Below are positions 25,161 through 34,446 of a stretch of DNA of 64,000 nt, piece by piece. Location: assembly GCF_019511525.1 (NCBI RefSeq), contig NZ_JAEUAT010000010.1, positions 62,001-126,000 of the forward strand, read 5' to 3'. The stretch is from Rhizobium cauense (GTDB lineage: Bacteria > Pseudomonadota > Alphaproteobacteria > Rhizobiales > Rhizobiaceae). The notes under the pieces were generated by a model. That model was not told the DNA's origin and did not search any database. It saw only the letters and a program-made list of their open reading frames with translations. The position numbers and the translations under genes were made by a program. Every line of letters begins with the position of its first letter. Within the stretch, counting starts at the first letter, position 1.

Positions 25161-26231
25161 TTGAGGCTGTTTGTATGTGACAACTGCGACCATGTTGTTC
25201 ATTTCGACAATCGCCAATGTGTTCGATGCGGCCACCGCCTTGGCTTCTTGCCGAATGGTCTGCGGATGCATGCTGTTCAGCAGGACGGGGATATCTGGCA
25301 ATACGCAGCCCAACCGGACCTGGTGCGCTTCTGCGCCAATGCTGGCCTCGATATCTGCAACTGGCTTGTGGAGGACGGAGACGCGGGTGATTATTGTGTC
25401 GCCTGTCGGCACAATCGGCTCGTGCCCAATTCAGCGACGCAGGATGGTGTCGACCGCTGGCGCCGCATCAGCCAGGCGCAGCGACATCTGTTCTACTCGC
25501 TCTTGCGCTGGCGGCTGCCGCATCCGGATCGCACGCAGGACCCCGCTGGCGGCCTGGTTTTCGACTTCCTCGAAGATGTCGTCCAGGATGATGGCAGCGT
25601 CGTGCCGGCGATGACGGGACACGAGGAGGGCCTGATCGCAATTCGGGCCGCCGAGGCCGATGACCTCACGCGCGAACAGGCGCGCACCTCGATGGATGAA
25701 CCCTACCGGACGCTGCTCGGTCATTTTCGCCATGAGACGGGTCATTTCATGTGGAATCGCCTCGTGCGAGACAGGAACAACTTCGATGGATTCCGGGCGG
25801 TGTTCGGCGATGAGCGCGAGGACTACAGTGAGGCCCTTGCACAACACTACGCAAATGGGGCTCTGCCCGGGTGGCAGGACAGCTTCGTCAGCGCCTATGC
25901 CAGCGCCCATCCCTGGGAAGACTTCGCCGAATGCTTTGCTCACTATCTCCACATCGTCGACACCTTGGAGACTGCACGCGCCTTCGGCATCGCAATTGAT
26001 CCCCGCGGCCATGAAGAGATGGCGGCGGAGGTGGATTTCGATCCCTACCGGGCAGCAAGCGCCGATCAGCTTGTCGACGAATGGGTGCCGCTCAGCGTTG
26101 CGATCAACTCGATACAGCGCAGCATGGGGCAGCCCGATTCCTACCCGTTCGTGCTGTCAGCGCCGGTGGTCGCCAAGCTCGAATACATGCATCAGCTGAT
26201 AGCGGGGGTCCCGCAACAAGCAGCAATGTAG
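25161..26231 (+). CDS. Putative zinc-binding metallopeptidase (DUF2248-like)
   Basis: A 356-aa protein with an N-terminal zinc ribbon (CDNCDHVVHF and CVRCGHRLGF, residues about 6-30, plus CVAC near 75) and a central HETGH motif (HExxH, around residue 192) in LGHFRHETGHFMW, followed by EDFAECFAHYLHI, which may supply the third zinc ligand. This matches the family annotated as putative zinc-binding peptidase, whose substrates are unknown. No signal peptide is seen, so it is probably cytoplasmic. I prefer TTG 25161 after a GGGAGGG site; the frame stays open 51 bases upstream. Confidence 0.8.
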   Translation: MRLFVCDNCDHVVHFDNRQCVRCGHRLGFLPNGLRMHAVQQDGDIWQYAAQPDLVRFCANAGLDICNWLVEDGDAGDYCVACRHNRLVPNSATQDGVDRWRRISQAQRHLFYSLLRWRLPHPDRTQDPAGGLVFDFLEDVVQDDGSVVPAMTGHEEGLIAIRAAEADDLTREQARTSMDEPYRTLLGHFRHETGHFMWNRLVRDRNNFDGFRAVFGDEREDYSEALAQHYANGALPGWQDSFVSAYASAHPWEDFAECFAHYLHIVDTLETARAFGIAIDPRGHEEMAAEVDFDPYRAASADQLVDEWVPLSVAINSIQRSMGQPDSYPFVLSAPVVAKLEYMHQLIAGVPQQAAM

Positions 26232-26245
26232 CTTGGGTCGCCGGA

Positions 26246-29158
26246 TTAGGCGCGTTTCGTCAGCGGGAACCGCTCCTTTAGCAGCCGCAAGACGGACTCC
26301 GATGCCATGGGCGGCCCGAAGAGGTAGCTTTGCCCAAAGGTGCAGCCCATCTTGGCAAGCTCGATCGCATCCTCGTTGGACTCGATCCCCTCGGCAACCA
26401 CCTTCATATCCAGTTCGCGCGCCATGGCGATTGCCGAACGAAGCACGGTCGCCTTCTTGTCGCTGCTGTCACATACCATCGTCTTGTCGAGCTTGATCGT
26501 GTCGAACGGGAAGCGCGTCAGATAGGCGAGGGAGGAGTAGCCGGTTCCAAAATCGTCAAGCGCAAGGCCAAGGCCCATTTCCCGCAACTTCTCAAGGACG
26601 AGGCGGGCCTGCTCCGGATTCTCCATGACCATGGATTCCGTCAGCTCGAGCTTCAGCCGCGACGGGTCGCAATGGGTTTTCGCCAGCACCGAACGGACGT
26701 CTTCGTAGAGCTCGTTGTTCAGCAGCTGGGCACTCGAGAGGTTGATCGAGACGAAGATCGGCAGCTCGCCGGTCTGGTTCTCCCAGCCCATCAGGTCGTT
26801 TGTCGCCTGCTCTAGTGCAAAGAGGCCGAGCATGTCGATGATGTCGGATGTTTCTGCGATCGGAATGAACTCCGAAGGCGGGATGCTGCCACGCTTCGGA
26901 TGCTCCCAGCGCATCAACGCTTCGAAGCCGGCGATCTCCACGTCTTCCAACCCGGCGATCGGCTGGTAGACCATCGACAGTTCTTTGCGCTCGATGGCGC
27001 GTCGGAGGTCGGATTCGAGCTGCAGCCTGTCGGCACCGAAGTCGCGGAAGGCGGGCTGGAACGGCTCGACGCGATTGCCCCCGGCGCGCTTGGCGCGGTA
27101 CATCGCAAGCTCCGCGTCGCTGAGCATCCCGGCGGCGCTTTCCTGCTGGTCGACGAAGGAGGCAAGCCCGATCGACGCGGTCAGGATGATTTCGCGATTG
27201 GCGAAATTGATCGGCACCATGATCGCCTTGCTGATCGCATCAGCGAAGTCGGCCACCTTCGTCGGGTCGCGCTCTGACGTCAGGATCAGGCCGAACTGGT
27301 CGCCGGAAAGGCGTGCGAGCGTGTCCTGCGGCTTGAGAAGACGGCGCAGGCGTCGCGTGAGCGCGATCAGGATATTGTCGCCGGCGGCGATCCCCAGCGT
27401 ATCGTTTACCAGTTTGTAGCGATCGATATCGATCACCATGACGGTCGGGCGCAACGTTTCGCCGCCCGGCGCCAGCGCAAGCACGGCCTGCAGGCGATCG
27501 AGGAACAGCTGTCGGTTCGGCAAGCCCGTCAGGTTGTCGTGCAGCGCGTCGTGCAACAGCCGCTCGACGGAATTCTTCTGTTCGGTGACGTCGACGATCG
27601 TCCCGACGCAACGGATGATCTCGCCGTTTGAGCCGAGCACAGGTCGGGCTCGGATGAGAAGCCAGTGGAAGTGACCGTCTTCCGCCCGGATGCGGAACTC
27701 GTGGTTCAGGCGACCGCGGCGATGCTCAAGCAACACGTCGAGCGTCGCCCGGAAGCGGTCACGGTCATCGGGATGGAGCCGTGGCAGCCAGTTGCGTGCA
27801 GCGCCATGCATTGCGCCAAGGGGTAGGCCGAGCTTAACGGAAACGTCCGGGATGGTGACAACGCGGTCGCGTGCCACATCCCAGTCCCACACCATGTCGC
27901 CGGAGCCGGTCAGGGCCAGCGATTGACGCTCCAGATCGGAAAACAGCCCTTGTTGAAATGCGCCGCCGGCAAAGGCGTGCTGCATCACGGTAAAGCCGAT
28001 CAGGAGCACGATGAGAACAAGGCCGCCACCGAGGGCCGGCTGGATGATATCGTTGTCGAGCCGGCCGGTAATTGTCAGCCAGGCTCCGAAGATCCAGACG
28101 AGGATCAGCGCCCAGGCCGGGACAAGAAGAATGGCGCGGTCATAGCGGTTGAGACCGAGATAGACGATCAAGAGCAGACCCATCGTTGCGGTCAGCGCAA
28201 ACGACAGGCGCGCAATGCCGGCGGCGATTGCCGGGTCGTAGATCGCGACGCCGAAGAGCAATGCCAGACCAAGCACCCAGGCAAGCGTCAGGTAGCCGAG
28301 GTGTGTGTGCCATCGGTTGAGGTTCAGGTAAGTGAACAGGAAGATGACGAAGCTCGAGGCAAGCGCAACTTCGGCGCAGGCGCGCCATATTCGCTGGTCG
28401 GTCGAAGCGATGCTGATGAGCTTGCCGAGAAAGCCGAAGTCGACGCAGATATAGCCAAGCACCGCCCAGGCTAGTGCTGCCGTTGCCGGCAGCATCGACG
28501 TTCCCTTGACCACGAACAGGATCGTCAGGAACACCGCGAGCAGGCCGGCAATGCCGAGCACGATGCCGCGATAGAGCGTGAACGCGTTGATCGTGTCCTT
28601 GTAGGCGTCCGGTTCCCAGAGATAGATCTGCGGCAATTCCGGCGTCGTCAACTCCGCAACGAAGGTGATGACCGCGCCGGGGTTGAGCGTGATGCGGAAG
28701 ACATCCGCCTCGTCGCTCGGCTGCCGGTCGAGTGCGAAGCCTTCGCTCGGCGTAATGGCGATGATGCGCTCGGAGCCGAGATCCGGCCAGAACAGCTTCG
28801 AATTCACCAGGCGGAAGTGGGGAGCCACAATCACCCGTTCAAGCTGCTCGTCGGAGACGTTGGCAAGCGCGAAGACGGCCCAGTCGCCCTGGTGATTGTC
28901 GGAGCTGGCACGTACCTCAATACGGCGGCGGATACCATCGGCGCCGGCAGCGGTCGAGACCTGAAAGGCCTCACCTTGGTTGGCGTAGATTTCCGTGGTG
29001 GCGGTCAGATCGAGCGCGGTATCGTCACGGGAGATCTTGACCGGCTCGGCTGCCTGAACATGACCTGCCGCTAGCAAGAAGGCCGACAGGAAAAGAGCTG
29101 CGATCACCGCGATCAATCGTCCGGCCGGTGATGAGAGCAGCATGCGATTGTTAGTCAT
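26246..29158 (-). CDS. Membrane-bound EAL phosphodiesterase with degenerate GGDEF domain and PAS
   Basis: A 970-aa c-di-GMP signalling protein. Order: signal peptide (cleaved after HVQA), periplasmic 7TMR-DISM-like sensory domain (about 40-190), seven or more membrane helices (about 195-410), PAS domain (about 430-545), GGDEF domain (about 550-715) and EAL domain (about 720-970). The GGDEF motif reads SGDQF at 618-622, so cyclase activity is unlikely. The EAL domain is complete: EAL at 746-748, LELTES, DDFGTGYSSL, KLDKTMV and AEGIES. It should therefore hydrolyse c-di-GMP, perhaps with GTP binding to the degenerate domain as an activator, as in known composite proteins. The ATG overlaps the stop of the upstream acetyltransferase gene. 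Confidence 0.92.
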   Translation of the reverse strand: MTNNRMLLSSPAGRLIAVIAALFLSAFLLAAGHVQAAEPVKISRDDTALDLTATTEIYANQGEAFQVSTAAGADGIRRRIEVRASSDNHQGDWAVFALANVSDEQLERVIVAPHFRLVNSKLFWPDLGSERIIAITPSEGFALDRQPSDEADVFRITLNPGAVITFVAELTTPELPQIYLWEPDAYKDTINAFTLYRGIVLGIAGLLAVFLTILFVVKGTSMLPATAALAWAVLGYICVDFGFLGKLISIASTDQRIWRACAEVALASSFVIFLFTYLNLNRWHTHLGYLTLAWVLGLALLFGVAIYDPAIAAGIARLSFALTATMGLLLIVYLGLNRYDRAILLVPAWALILVWIFGAWLTITGRLDNDIIQPALGGGLVLIVLLIGFTVMQHAFAGGAFQQGLFSDLERQSLALTGSGDMVWDWDVARDRVVTIPDVSVKLGLPLGAMHGAARNWLPRLHPDDRDRFRATLDVLLEHRRGRLNHEFRIRAEDGHFHWLLIRARPVLGSNGEIIRCVGTIVDVTEQKNSVERLLHDALHDNLTGLPNRQLFLDRLQAVLALAPGGETLRPTVMVIDIDRYKLVNDTLGIAAGDNILIALTRRLRRLLKPQDTLARLSGDQFGLILTSERDPTKVADFADAISKAIMVPINFANREIILTASIGLASFVDQQESAAGMLSDAELAMYRAKRAGGNRVEPFQPAFRDFGADRLQLESDLRRAIERKELSMVYQPIAGLEDVEIAGFEALMRWEHPKRGSIPPSEFIPIAETSDIIDMLGLFALEQATNDLMGWENQTGELPIFVSINLSSAQLLNNELYEDVRSVLAKTHCDPSRLKLELTESMVMENPEQARLVLEKLREMGLGLALDDFGTGYSSLAYLTRFPFDTIKLDKTMVCDSSDKKATVLRSAIAMARELDMKVVAEGIESNEDAIELAKMGCTFGQSYLFGPPMASESVLRLLKERFPLTKRA

Positions 29159-29769
29159 CGGCTGTCGGTTGTCCTGCCTTTATCCGTGTCGGTGGCGAGC
29201 AATGAGAACATCACGTGGTCGTGCCACTGACCGTTGATTTTCAAGTATCCGCGCAGATAGCCTTCCCGCTGAAACCCGGCTTTTTCAAGCAGGCGGATGC
29301 TCCGAGCATTGTCTGGAATACAGGCTGCTTCAATACGGTGCAACTCAAGCCCTGTGAAGATGTAGGGTATAACCAATTGAAGTGCGGCGAACATATGGCC
29401 CTGGCCGGCATATGCCTCCCCCATCCAGTAGCCGATCATGCAGCTCTGTGCCGCGCCTCGCCTGATATAGCCGATGGTGATTCCACCCAGGAGTGTCATG
29501 CTCTCCTTGTGGAATAGGAAGAGTGGGATCGCCTGACCGGAGGCGTATTCCTGCTTGCCGCGGATGACGCGGGCGCGGTAAGCGCCCTCCGTCAATTCGT
29601 CGCGGCGCCAGGTCGGCTCCCATGGTTCCAGAAACTGCCGGCTTGCCACCCGCAGCTTGTGCCACTGGTTGAAATCCTGGTAGCGCGGCAGGCGCAGGAC
29701 ATAGTGCTCGTTCTCGAGTTCCACTGCGTCCGGCTGCCGCGACAGGAACCGAAAAACCGATTTTGGCAT
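29155..29769 (-). CDS. GNAT family acetyltransferase (RimJ/RimL-like)
   Basis: A 204-aa acetyltransferase of the RimJ/RimL group, which modifies protein N-termini or small amines. The segment IGYWMGEAYAGQGHMFAALQ contains the acetyl-CoA motif and is followed by ELHRIEAACIPDNARSIRLL and EKAGFQREGYLRGY, the signature C-terminal half. The target is unknown. It lies 29 bp after the M16 peptidase gene and overlaps the EAL gene start by four bases, so it is inside the thrC operon. Confidence 0.9.
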   Translation of the reverse strand: MPKSVFRFLSRQPDAVELENEHYVLRLPRYQDFNQWHKLRVASRQFLEPWEPTWRRDELTEGAYRARVIRGKQEYASGQAIPLFLFHKESMTLLGGITIGYIRRGAAQSCMIGYWMGEAYAGQGHMFAALQLVIPYIFTGLELHRIEAACIPDNARSIRLLEKAGFQREGYLRGYLKINGQWHDHVMFSLLATDTDKGRTTDSR

Positions 29770-29798
29770 CGATCACCCCCGGCAGGATGGACGTCGGA

Positions 29799-31097
29799 TC
29801 AGACTAGGGCCTGTTTGCTCTGAGGAGCAGGCGATGAAAGAGACGCGGCAATGTCCTCCATCGGAGCCAGGTGTTCGAGCGGACCGATGGCCGAGAGGGT
29901 CGGCACGGTGTCGAAGAACAGGCGTCCTGCAAGATCCGTCAGCCGCTCGACCGTAATGCCTTCCAGTCGTTCCATCATCTCCGAGTTGGAGATCGGGCGA
30001 CCGTAGAGCATCATCTGCCGTGCAATCTGGCCAGCGCGGGCTGCCGGGCTTTCCTGGCCCATCAGCAGTTGCGCGCGGATCTGTGCGCGGGCACGTTCGA
30101 TTTCCTTCTGCTCGATCAATGCTGCCGACTTGTGCAGTTCGTCGATGATGACGGGCACGAGCTCCGGAAGGTTCTCGCCGCCTGTCGCCGCGTGGATGCC
30201 GAAGATGCCGGTATCGGAAAAACCCCAATGGAAGGCATAGATCGAGTAGCAGAGGCCACGGATTTCGCGCACCTCCTGGAACAGCCTCGACGACATGCCG
30301 CCGCCAAGGATGTTGGCGAGAATCTGCGAACAGTAGAAGTCGCGGGCGTGATAGGCCTTGCCTTCGAAGCCGAGCAGGATCTGCGCATCCATCAGGTCGC
30401 GCGTCTCGCGGATGTTGCCACCGATGTACTTCGCCGCTTCCATCACAGGTGGAGCGGAGGGAGTCGTCGGCAGGCTGGCAAAACGCGTTTCGACCATGCG
30501 GACGAATTCATCGTGCTGGACCGCGCCGGTCGCAACGACGAACATCCGGTCGGTCGTGTAGTTGCGGCTCAAGTATCCACGGATCTGCTGGGGCGTGAAC
30601 GAAACCACCGTCTGCGGCGTGCCGAGAATTGCCCGGCCAAGCGTCTGGTCGCGATAGGCGGTTTCGGAAAATTTGTCGAAGACGACGTCGTCAGGAGTGT
30701 CGTTTGCGGCGTTGATTTCCTGCAGGATGACCTGCTTCTCGCGCTCGAGTTCTTCTTCCTCGAAGGCCGATTCCGTCAGGATATCGGCAAGGATGTCGAC
30801 TGCGAGCGGCACATGATCCTTGAGGACGCGGGCATAGTAGGAGGTCGTTTCCGTGGACGTCGCAGCGTTGACCTCGCCGCCGACATCCTCGATCTCTTCG
30901 GCTATTTCACGCGCGCTGCGGCGTGCCGTGCCCTTGAAGGCCATGTGTTCGAGCAGGTGGGCAATACCATGCTCGTCCGTCGTTTCGTTACGCGATCCTG
31001 ATTTGATCCAAACTCCCAGCGCAACGCTTTCCAGATGCGGCATGGTCTGTGTGACTACTGTCAGCCCGGATTTGAGCCGGGTGCACTCAACTGTCAT
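29799..31097 (-). CDS. M16 family zinc peptidase (mitochondrial processing peptidase-like)
   Basis: A 432-aa pitrilysin-family peptidase related to the beta subunit of mitochondrial processing peptidase. The inverted zinc motif HxxEH is in HLLEHMAFKG (about residues 46-55), with the downstream Glu in the EELEREKQVILQEI helix (about residue 125). The N-terminal ECTRLKSGLTVVTQTMPHLESVA in two pieces and the GSRNETTDEHGIAH turn are typical. It probably degrades small peptides in the cytoplasm. Co-location with thrC is common in rhizobia. Confidence 0.94.
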   Translation of the reverse strand: MTVECTRLKSGLTVVTQTMPHLESVALGVWIKSGSRNETTDEHGIAHLLEHMAFKGTARRSAREIAEEIEDVGGEVNAATSTETTSYYARVLKDHVPLAVDILADILTESAFEEEELEREKQVILQEINAANDTPDDVVFDKFSETAYRDQTLGRAILGTPQTVVSFTPQQIRGYLSRNYTTDRMFVVATGAVQHDEFVRMVETRFASLPTTPSAPPVMEAAKYIGGNIRETRDLMDAQILLGFEGKAYHARDFYCSQILANILGGGMSSRLFQEVREIRGLCYSIYAFHWGFSDTGIFGIHAATGGENLPELVPVIIDELHKSAALIEQKEIERARAQIRAQLLMGQESPAARAGQIARQMMLYGRPISNSEMMERLEGITVERLTDLAGRLFFDTVPTLSAIGPLEHLAPMEDIAASLSSPAPQSKQALV

Positions 31098-31123
31098 TGG
31101 CTATCTTTCTGCGCCTGCAATAC

Positions 31124-32524
31124 TTAGGCCCGGGCGTGCTCGCCGATGAAGGTCTCAATGGCTTTGAGCTCAGGCTTGATGATCTGAAAGCGCTCCTCCT
31201 TGTGCATCAGATCAGCAAGCCACGTCGGAAGCGCGGGGTCAATACCGGAGGCCGATTTTACGGCAGCGGGGAATTTTGCCGGGTGTGCGGTGGCGAGCGT
31301 CACCATCGGCGTGTTCGGCTTCTCGTGCTTTCCCGCAACGAAGACGCCGATCGCCGAGTGCGGATCGAGGAGGTAGCCGGTTTCGGCATGGGTTTTCTTG
31401 ATGGTCTCGGCGACCTGCTTCTCGCTGGCACGGCCGGCGCGGAAGTCCTTCTTGATGAAGGCCAGGGCATCTTTCGAAATCTCGAAACCGTTCGATTGCT
31501 TGAGGCTGTCCATGGCCGCGCGAACCTTCGAGGCATCGCGATCGTAGGCTTCGAACAACAGCCTTTCGAAGTTCGAGGAGATCTGGATGTCCATCGACGG
31601 CGAAGTCGTCGCCTTCACGGATTTCATCTCGTAGCGGCCGGTCTTCAGCGTGCGGTCGAGGATATCGTTCTCGTTGGTGGCGACCACCAACTTGCCGATC
31701 GGCAGGCCCATGCGCTTGGCGCAGTAACCGGCAAAGATGTCGCCGAAATTGCCCGTCGGCACGGTAAACGAAATCTTGCGGTCCGGTCCGCCGAGCGCGA
31801 TCGCCGTCGTGAAGTAATAGACGATCTGGGCCATGATGCGGGCCCAGTTGATCGAGTTGACGCCAGAGAGTTTGACGCGGTCACGGAACGGTGCGTCGTT
31901 GAACATCGCTTTGACGAGGTTCTGGCAGTCGTCGAAATTGCCTTCGACAGCAAGCGCATGAACGTTGGGGGCCGTGGACGTCGTCATCTGGCGCTGCTGC
32001 ACCGGCGAGACCTTGCCATGCGGGAACAGGATGAAGATGTCGGTGCGTTCGCGGCCGGCAAAGGCGTCGATCGCCGCCCCGCCGGTGTCGCCGGAGGTGG
32101 CGCCGACGATGGTCCCGCGCTCGCCGCGCTTCTCCAGCGCATAGTCCATCAGCCGGGCGAGAAGCTGCATCGCGACATCCTTGAACGCGAGCGTCGTGCC
32201 GTGGAAGAGCTCCATGACAAAGCTGTTCGGGCCGGTCTGCACAAGCGGCGCGATCGCTGGATGGCGGAAAGTGCCGTACGCCTCGTCGATCATCGAGCGG
32301 AAGGTCTCGTCAGGAATCTCGCCATTGGTGAAAGGCGACAGGATCGCGAATGCAATCTCCTGATAGCTCTTGCCGCGAAGCGCCCGGATTTCCTTCTTGG
32401 AGAAGTGGGGCCATTTGCGCGGCACATAAAGACCGCCATCGCGCGCCAGACCCGCCAGCAATGCATCGCAGAAACCGAGGGAAGGGGCTTCGCCGCGGGT
32501 CGAGATATAATCCACTGTCGTCAT
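31124..32524 (-). CDS. thrC: Threonine synthase
   Basis: PLP-dependent enzyme converting O-phosphohomoserine to threonine, the step after ThrB. The 466-aa length fits the long bacterial class. The PLP lysine is in TTLAFKDVAMQ (about residue 112), the phosphate-binding SGDTGGAAI follows, and PTGNFGDIFAGY is intact. It is the first gene of a four-gene run on this strand (thrC, M16 peptidase, acetyltransferase, EAL protein) with gaps of 26 and 29 bp and one overlap. Confidence 0.97.
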   Translation of the reverse strand: MTTVDYISTRGEAPSLGFCDALLAGLARDGGLYVPRKWPHFSKKEIRALRGKSYQEIAFAILSPFTNGEIPDETFRSMIDEAYGTFRHPAIAPLVQTGPNSFVMELFHGTTLAFKDVAMQLLARLMDYALEKRGERGTIVGATSGDTGGAAIDAFAGRERTDIFILFPHGKVSPVQQRQMTTSTAPNVHALAVEGNFDDCQNLVKAMFNDAPFRDRVKLSGVNSINWARIMAQIVYYFTTAIALGGPDRKISFTVPTGNFGDIFAGYCAKRMGLPIGKLVVATNENDILDRTLKTGRYEMKSVKATTSPSMDIQISSNFERLLFEAYDRDASKVRAAMDSLKQSNGFEISKDALAFIKKDFRAGRASEKQVAETIKKTHAETGYLLDPHSAIGVFVAGKHEKPNTPMVTLATAHPAKFPAAVKSASGIDPALPTWLADLMHKEERFQIIKPELKAIETFIGEHARA

Positions 32525-32755
32525 CCTTGATGTGCCGGCCGGAGAAGATCCGGGTTGGAGGGAAAGTATGCCTTACGCTGCATCTCGCTTGCCCTGCCGG
32601 CCGTCGCCTGCAATCCCGAAATGTGCATCAAAACGGTTCTTACCCAATCGATTTTTGTTTGCGCCGCTGATATAGACCATCGCAAACTGTCACGAAAGGC
32701 CTGCCATCAAGTGATTGGGCCTACCAAAAAACTTTGTGGAGAGGGTGGAATAATC

Positions 32756-33397
32756 GTGCTTGGCAAGGTCTCGCGTCTCATCGTTTCGGCTTCGCTTGCG
32801 GCAATTCTTGCCGGCTGCAACTCGCTTGGTGTCGGCGGCGGAGATGGCGCAACAGCCCCGGCCCAGTCGAACGGCAATGCGCAAGTCATGCCGATGGCGC
32901 CCTCCAATCCGTCGTCCAACGACGCTTCGATCGGCACCGCCAAGACTGCATCGGGCGCTACAGCTCCTGTCGTTCAGGGCGCCTGCCCGCAGATGTTCAT
33001 GAAGGACAGCGACGCGATCTTCCGCACCTATGCGGGCGGCGCCAAGACCGGCGATGCCGAGAAGCTTGCCTATCAGGCATCGATCGGCGACTACACCCGC
33101 CAGTGCAGCCTCAACGATACCAACCTGACGATGACCGTGGTGGCGCAGCTTCGCGTCATTGCAGGGCCGAGCGGTTCTGCCGGCAAGGTCACCCTCCCGG
33201 TTCGCATCACGGTTTACGACGGTGAGGACGCGCTCTATTCGGAAGTGACGAAATTCCCGGTCGATGTCGGCTCCGGTGCTACGCAGGCTCTGTTCCGCAA
33301 GGATGGCATCAAGCTGCCGGTTGGTTCCGGCTCGCTGGTTCGTGTGAATATCGGTTTCGATCAGGGGCCGGTATCGACGAAAAAGAAGAAGGCCTGA
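32756..33397 (+). CDS. Hypothetical lipoprotein
   Basis: A 213-aa exported lipoprotein. From GTG 32756 the sequence gives a short signal peptide with lipobox LAGC (Cys at residue 21), a Ser/Asn/Pro-rich linker and a globular domain with two cysteines (GACPQMF and RQCSLND) and beta-rich segments such as TVVAQLRVIAGPSG. No Asp follows the lipid Cys (it is Asn), so outer-membrane sorting is plausible. I do not recognise a function; similar proteins are conserved among rhizobia. GGAG-rich sequence precedes the GTG. The frame extends upstream but without a signal peptide start. Confidence 0.8.
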   Translation: MLGKVSRLIVSASLAAILAGCNSLGVGGGDGATAPAQSNGNAQVMPMAPSNPSSNDASIGTAKTASGATAPVVQGACPQMFMKDSDAIFRTYAGGAKTGDAEKLAYQASIGDYTRQCSLNDTNLTMTVVAQLRVIAGPSGSAGKVTLPVRITVYDGEDALYSEVTKFPVDVGSGATQALFRKDGIKLPVGSGSLVRVNIGFDQGPVSTKKKKA

Positions 33398-33452
33398 GAA
33401 ACGTCCTTGTTTCCGCTTCGCCTTGCTGGCCGGCGCGGGGAGCGCAGATCGC

Positions 33453-34373
33453 TTGAAAATCGGCATCGTTTTGAACCCGGCGTCGGGACGGCGCGGAAAG
33501 AAGTTGTTCTGGTCGGCGCTGCGGCGTGCCATCGAGGCGCGATTTACCGATCTCAGCCTTCGTGAGACCAAGGGTTTCGGCGACGCCGAGCGTTTCGGGC
33601 GGGAACTGGCGGATGACGGGGCCGATCTGGTGATCGCCGTCGGTGGCGACGGGACAATCGGCGAGGTGGCCGGCGGTATTCTGAAGTCGCATCGACCGAC
33701 TACGGCCTTCTCGTTCATAGCCACCGGGACCGGCTGCGACTTTGCCCGCAATTTCCCGATATCGCGTGATCCTGCCAAGATCGCAGAAGGACTGGTGTCT
33801 CCGTCCGTACGGCAGATCGATTCCGGACTGCTGACCTGCGACGACGAGGACGGCGACACGGTCACACGCCACTTCGCCAATATCGCAAGCTTTGGTGTGT
33901 CCGGTCATATCGTGCGCGCCGTGAACGAGGCGCGCAACGGTCGGCGCCTGCCCGGGCCGATGGTGTTTCTCTTCCACAGCCTGCTGCAGATCCTGCGCTA
34001 CACGCCTCGCAATATTCGTCTGAGGCTGGATGGCGAGGACGTCTATGAAGGTCCGATCACGGCGGTTGCCGTTGCCAACGGTGCCTGGTTCGGCGGCGGC
34101 ATGAAGGTGGCACCTGACGCCGATGTCGCTGACGGCCTGTTCGATGTGGTCGTTATCCGCGGTGCCGGCAGGCTGAAGGTGCTGTCACTTATGAACAGCA
34201 TCTATAGCGGCGGCCACCTCAGGAGCCCGCTTGTCAGCACCCATCGGGCGCGGCTCGTCGAGGCGTGGCCGATCTGCAAGGAACCGATTCCCATCGACAG
34301 CGACGGCGAGGCGCCCGGAAAACTCCCGGCGCGCTTTGAGATGCTCGCTGGTGCGCTCAACCTGAAAATCTAG
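33453..34373 (+). CDS. Diacylglycerol/lipid kinase family protein
   Basis: A 306-aa member of the DAGK catalytic-domain family (YegS, DgkB, sphingosine-kinase-like). The nucleotide-binding AVGGDGTIGEVAGG motif is at about residues 68-80, preceded by VLNPASGRRG; the second domain has WFGGGMKVAPDADVADGLFDVV, where the conserved Asp residues bind metal and catalyse. The lipid substrate is not determined by sequence. TTG 33453 follows GGAG at good spacing and begins with the first beta strand; an upstream TTG at 33423 is possible. A terminator follows. Confidence 0.87.
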   Translation: MKIGIVLNPASGRRGKKLFWSALRRAIEARFTDLSLRETKGFGDAERFGRELADDGADLVIAVGGDGTIGEVAGGILKSHRPTTAFSFIATGTGCDFARNFPISRDPAKIAEGLVSPSVRQIDSGLLTCDDEDGDTVTRHFANIASFGVSGHIVRAVNEARNGRRLPGPMVFLFHSLLQILRYTPRNIRLRLDGEDVYEGPITAVAVANGAWFGGGMKVAPDADVADGLFDVVVIRGAGRLKVLSLMNSIYSGGHLRSPLVSTHRARLVEAWPICKEPIPIDSDGEAPGKLPARFEMLAGALNLKI

Positions 34374-34403
34374 CGATTGCAATAATGTGCGCCGACGAAA
34401 CTG

Positions 34404-34431
34404 AAAAAGCCGCGTTCGAGCGGCCTTTTTC
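34404..34431. terminator. Terminator between lipid kinase and HAD genes
   Basis: GCCGC (34409-34413) pairs with GCGGC (34420-34424); the hairpin is flanked by A5 and CT5, so it can work on both converging transcripts. Confidence 0.8.
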
Positions 34432-34446
34432 TAAGCGTTTGTCGGG

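Noticed and set aside
31097..32530. A 477-residue open frame antisense to thrC
   Set aside because: The thrC gene with its PLP motifs explains the region; the antisense frame is a composition shadow.
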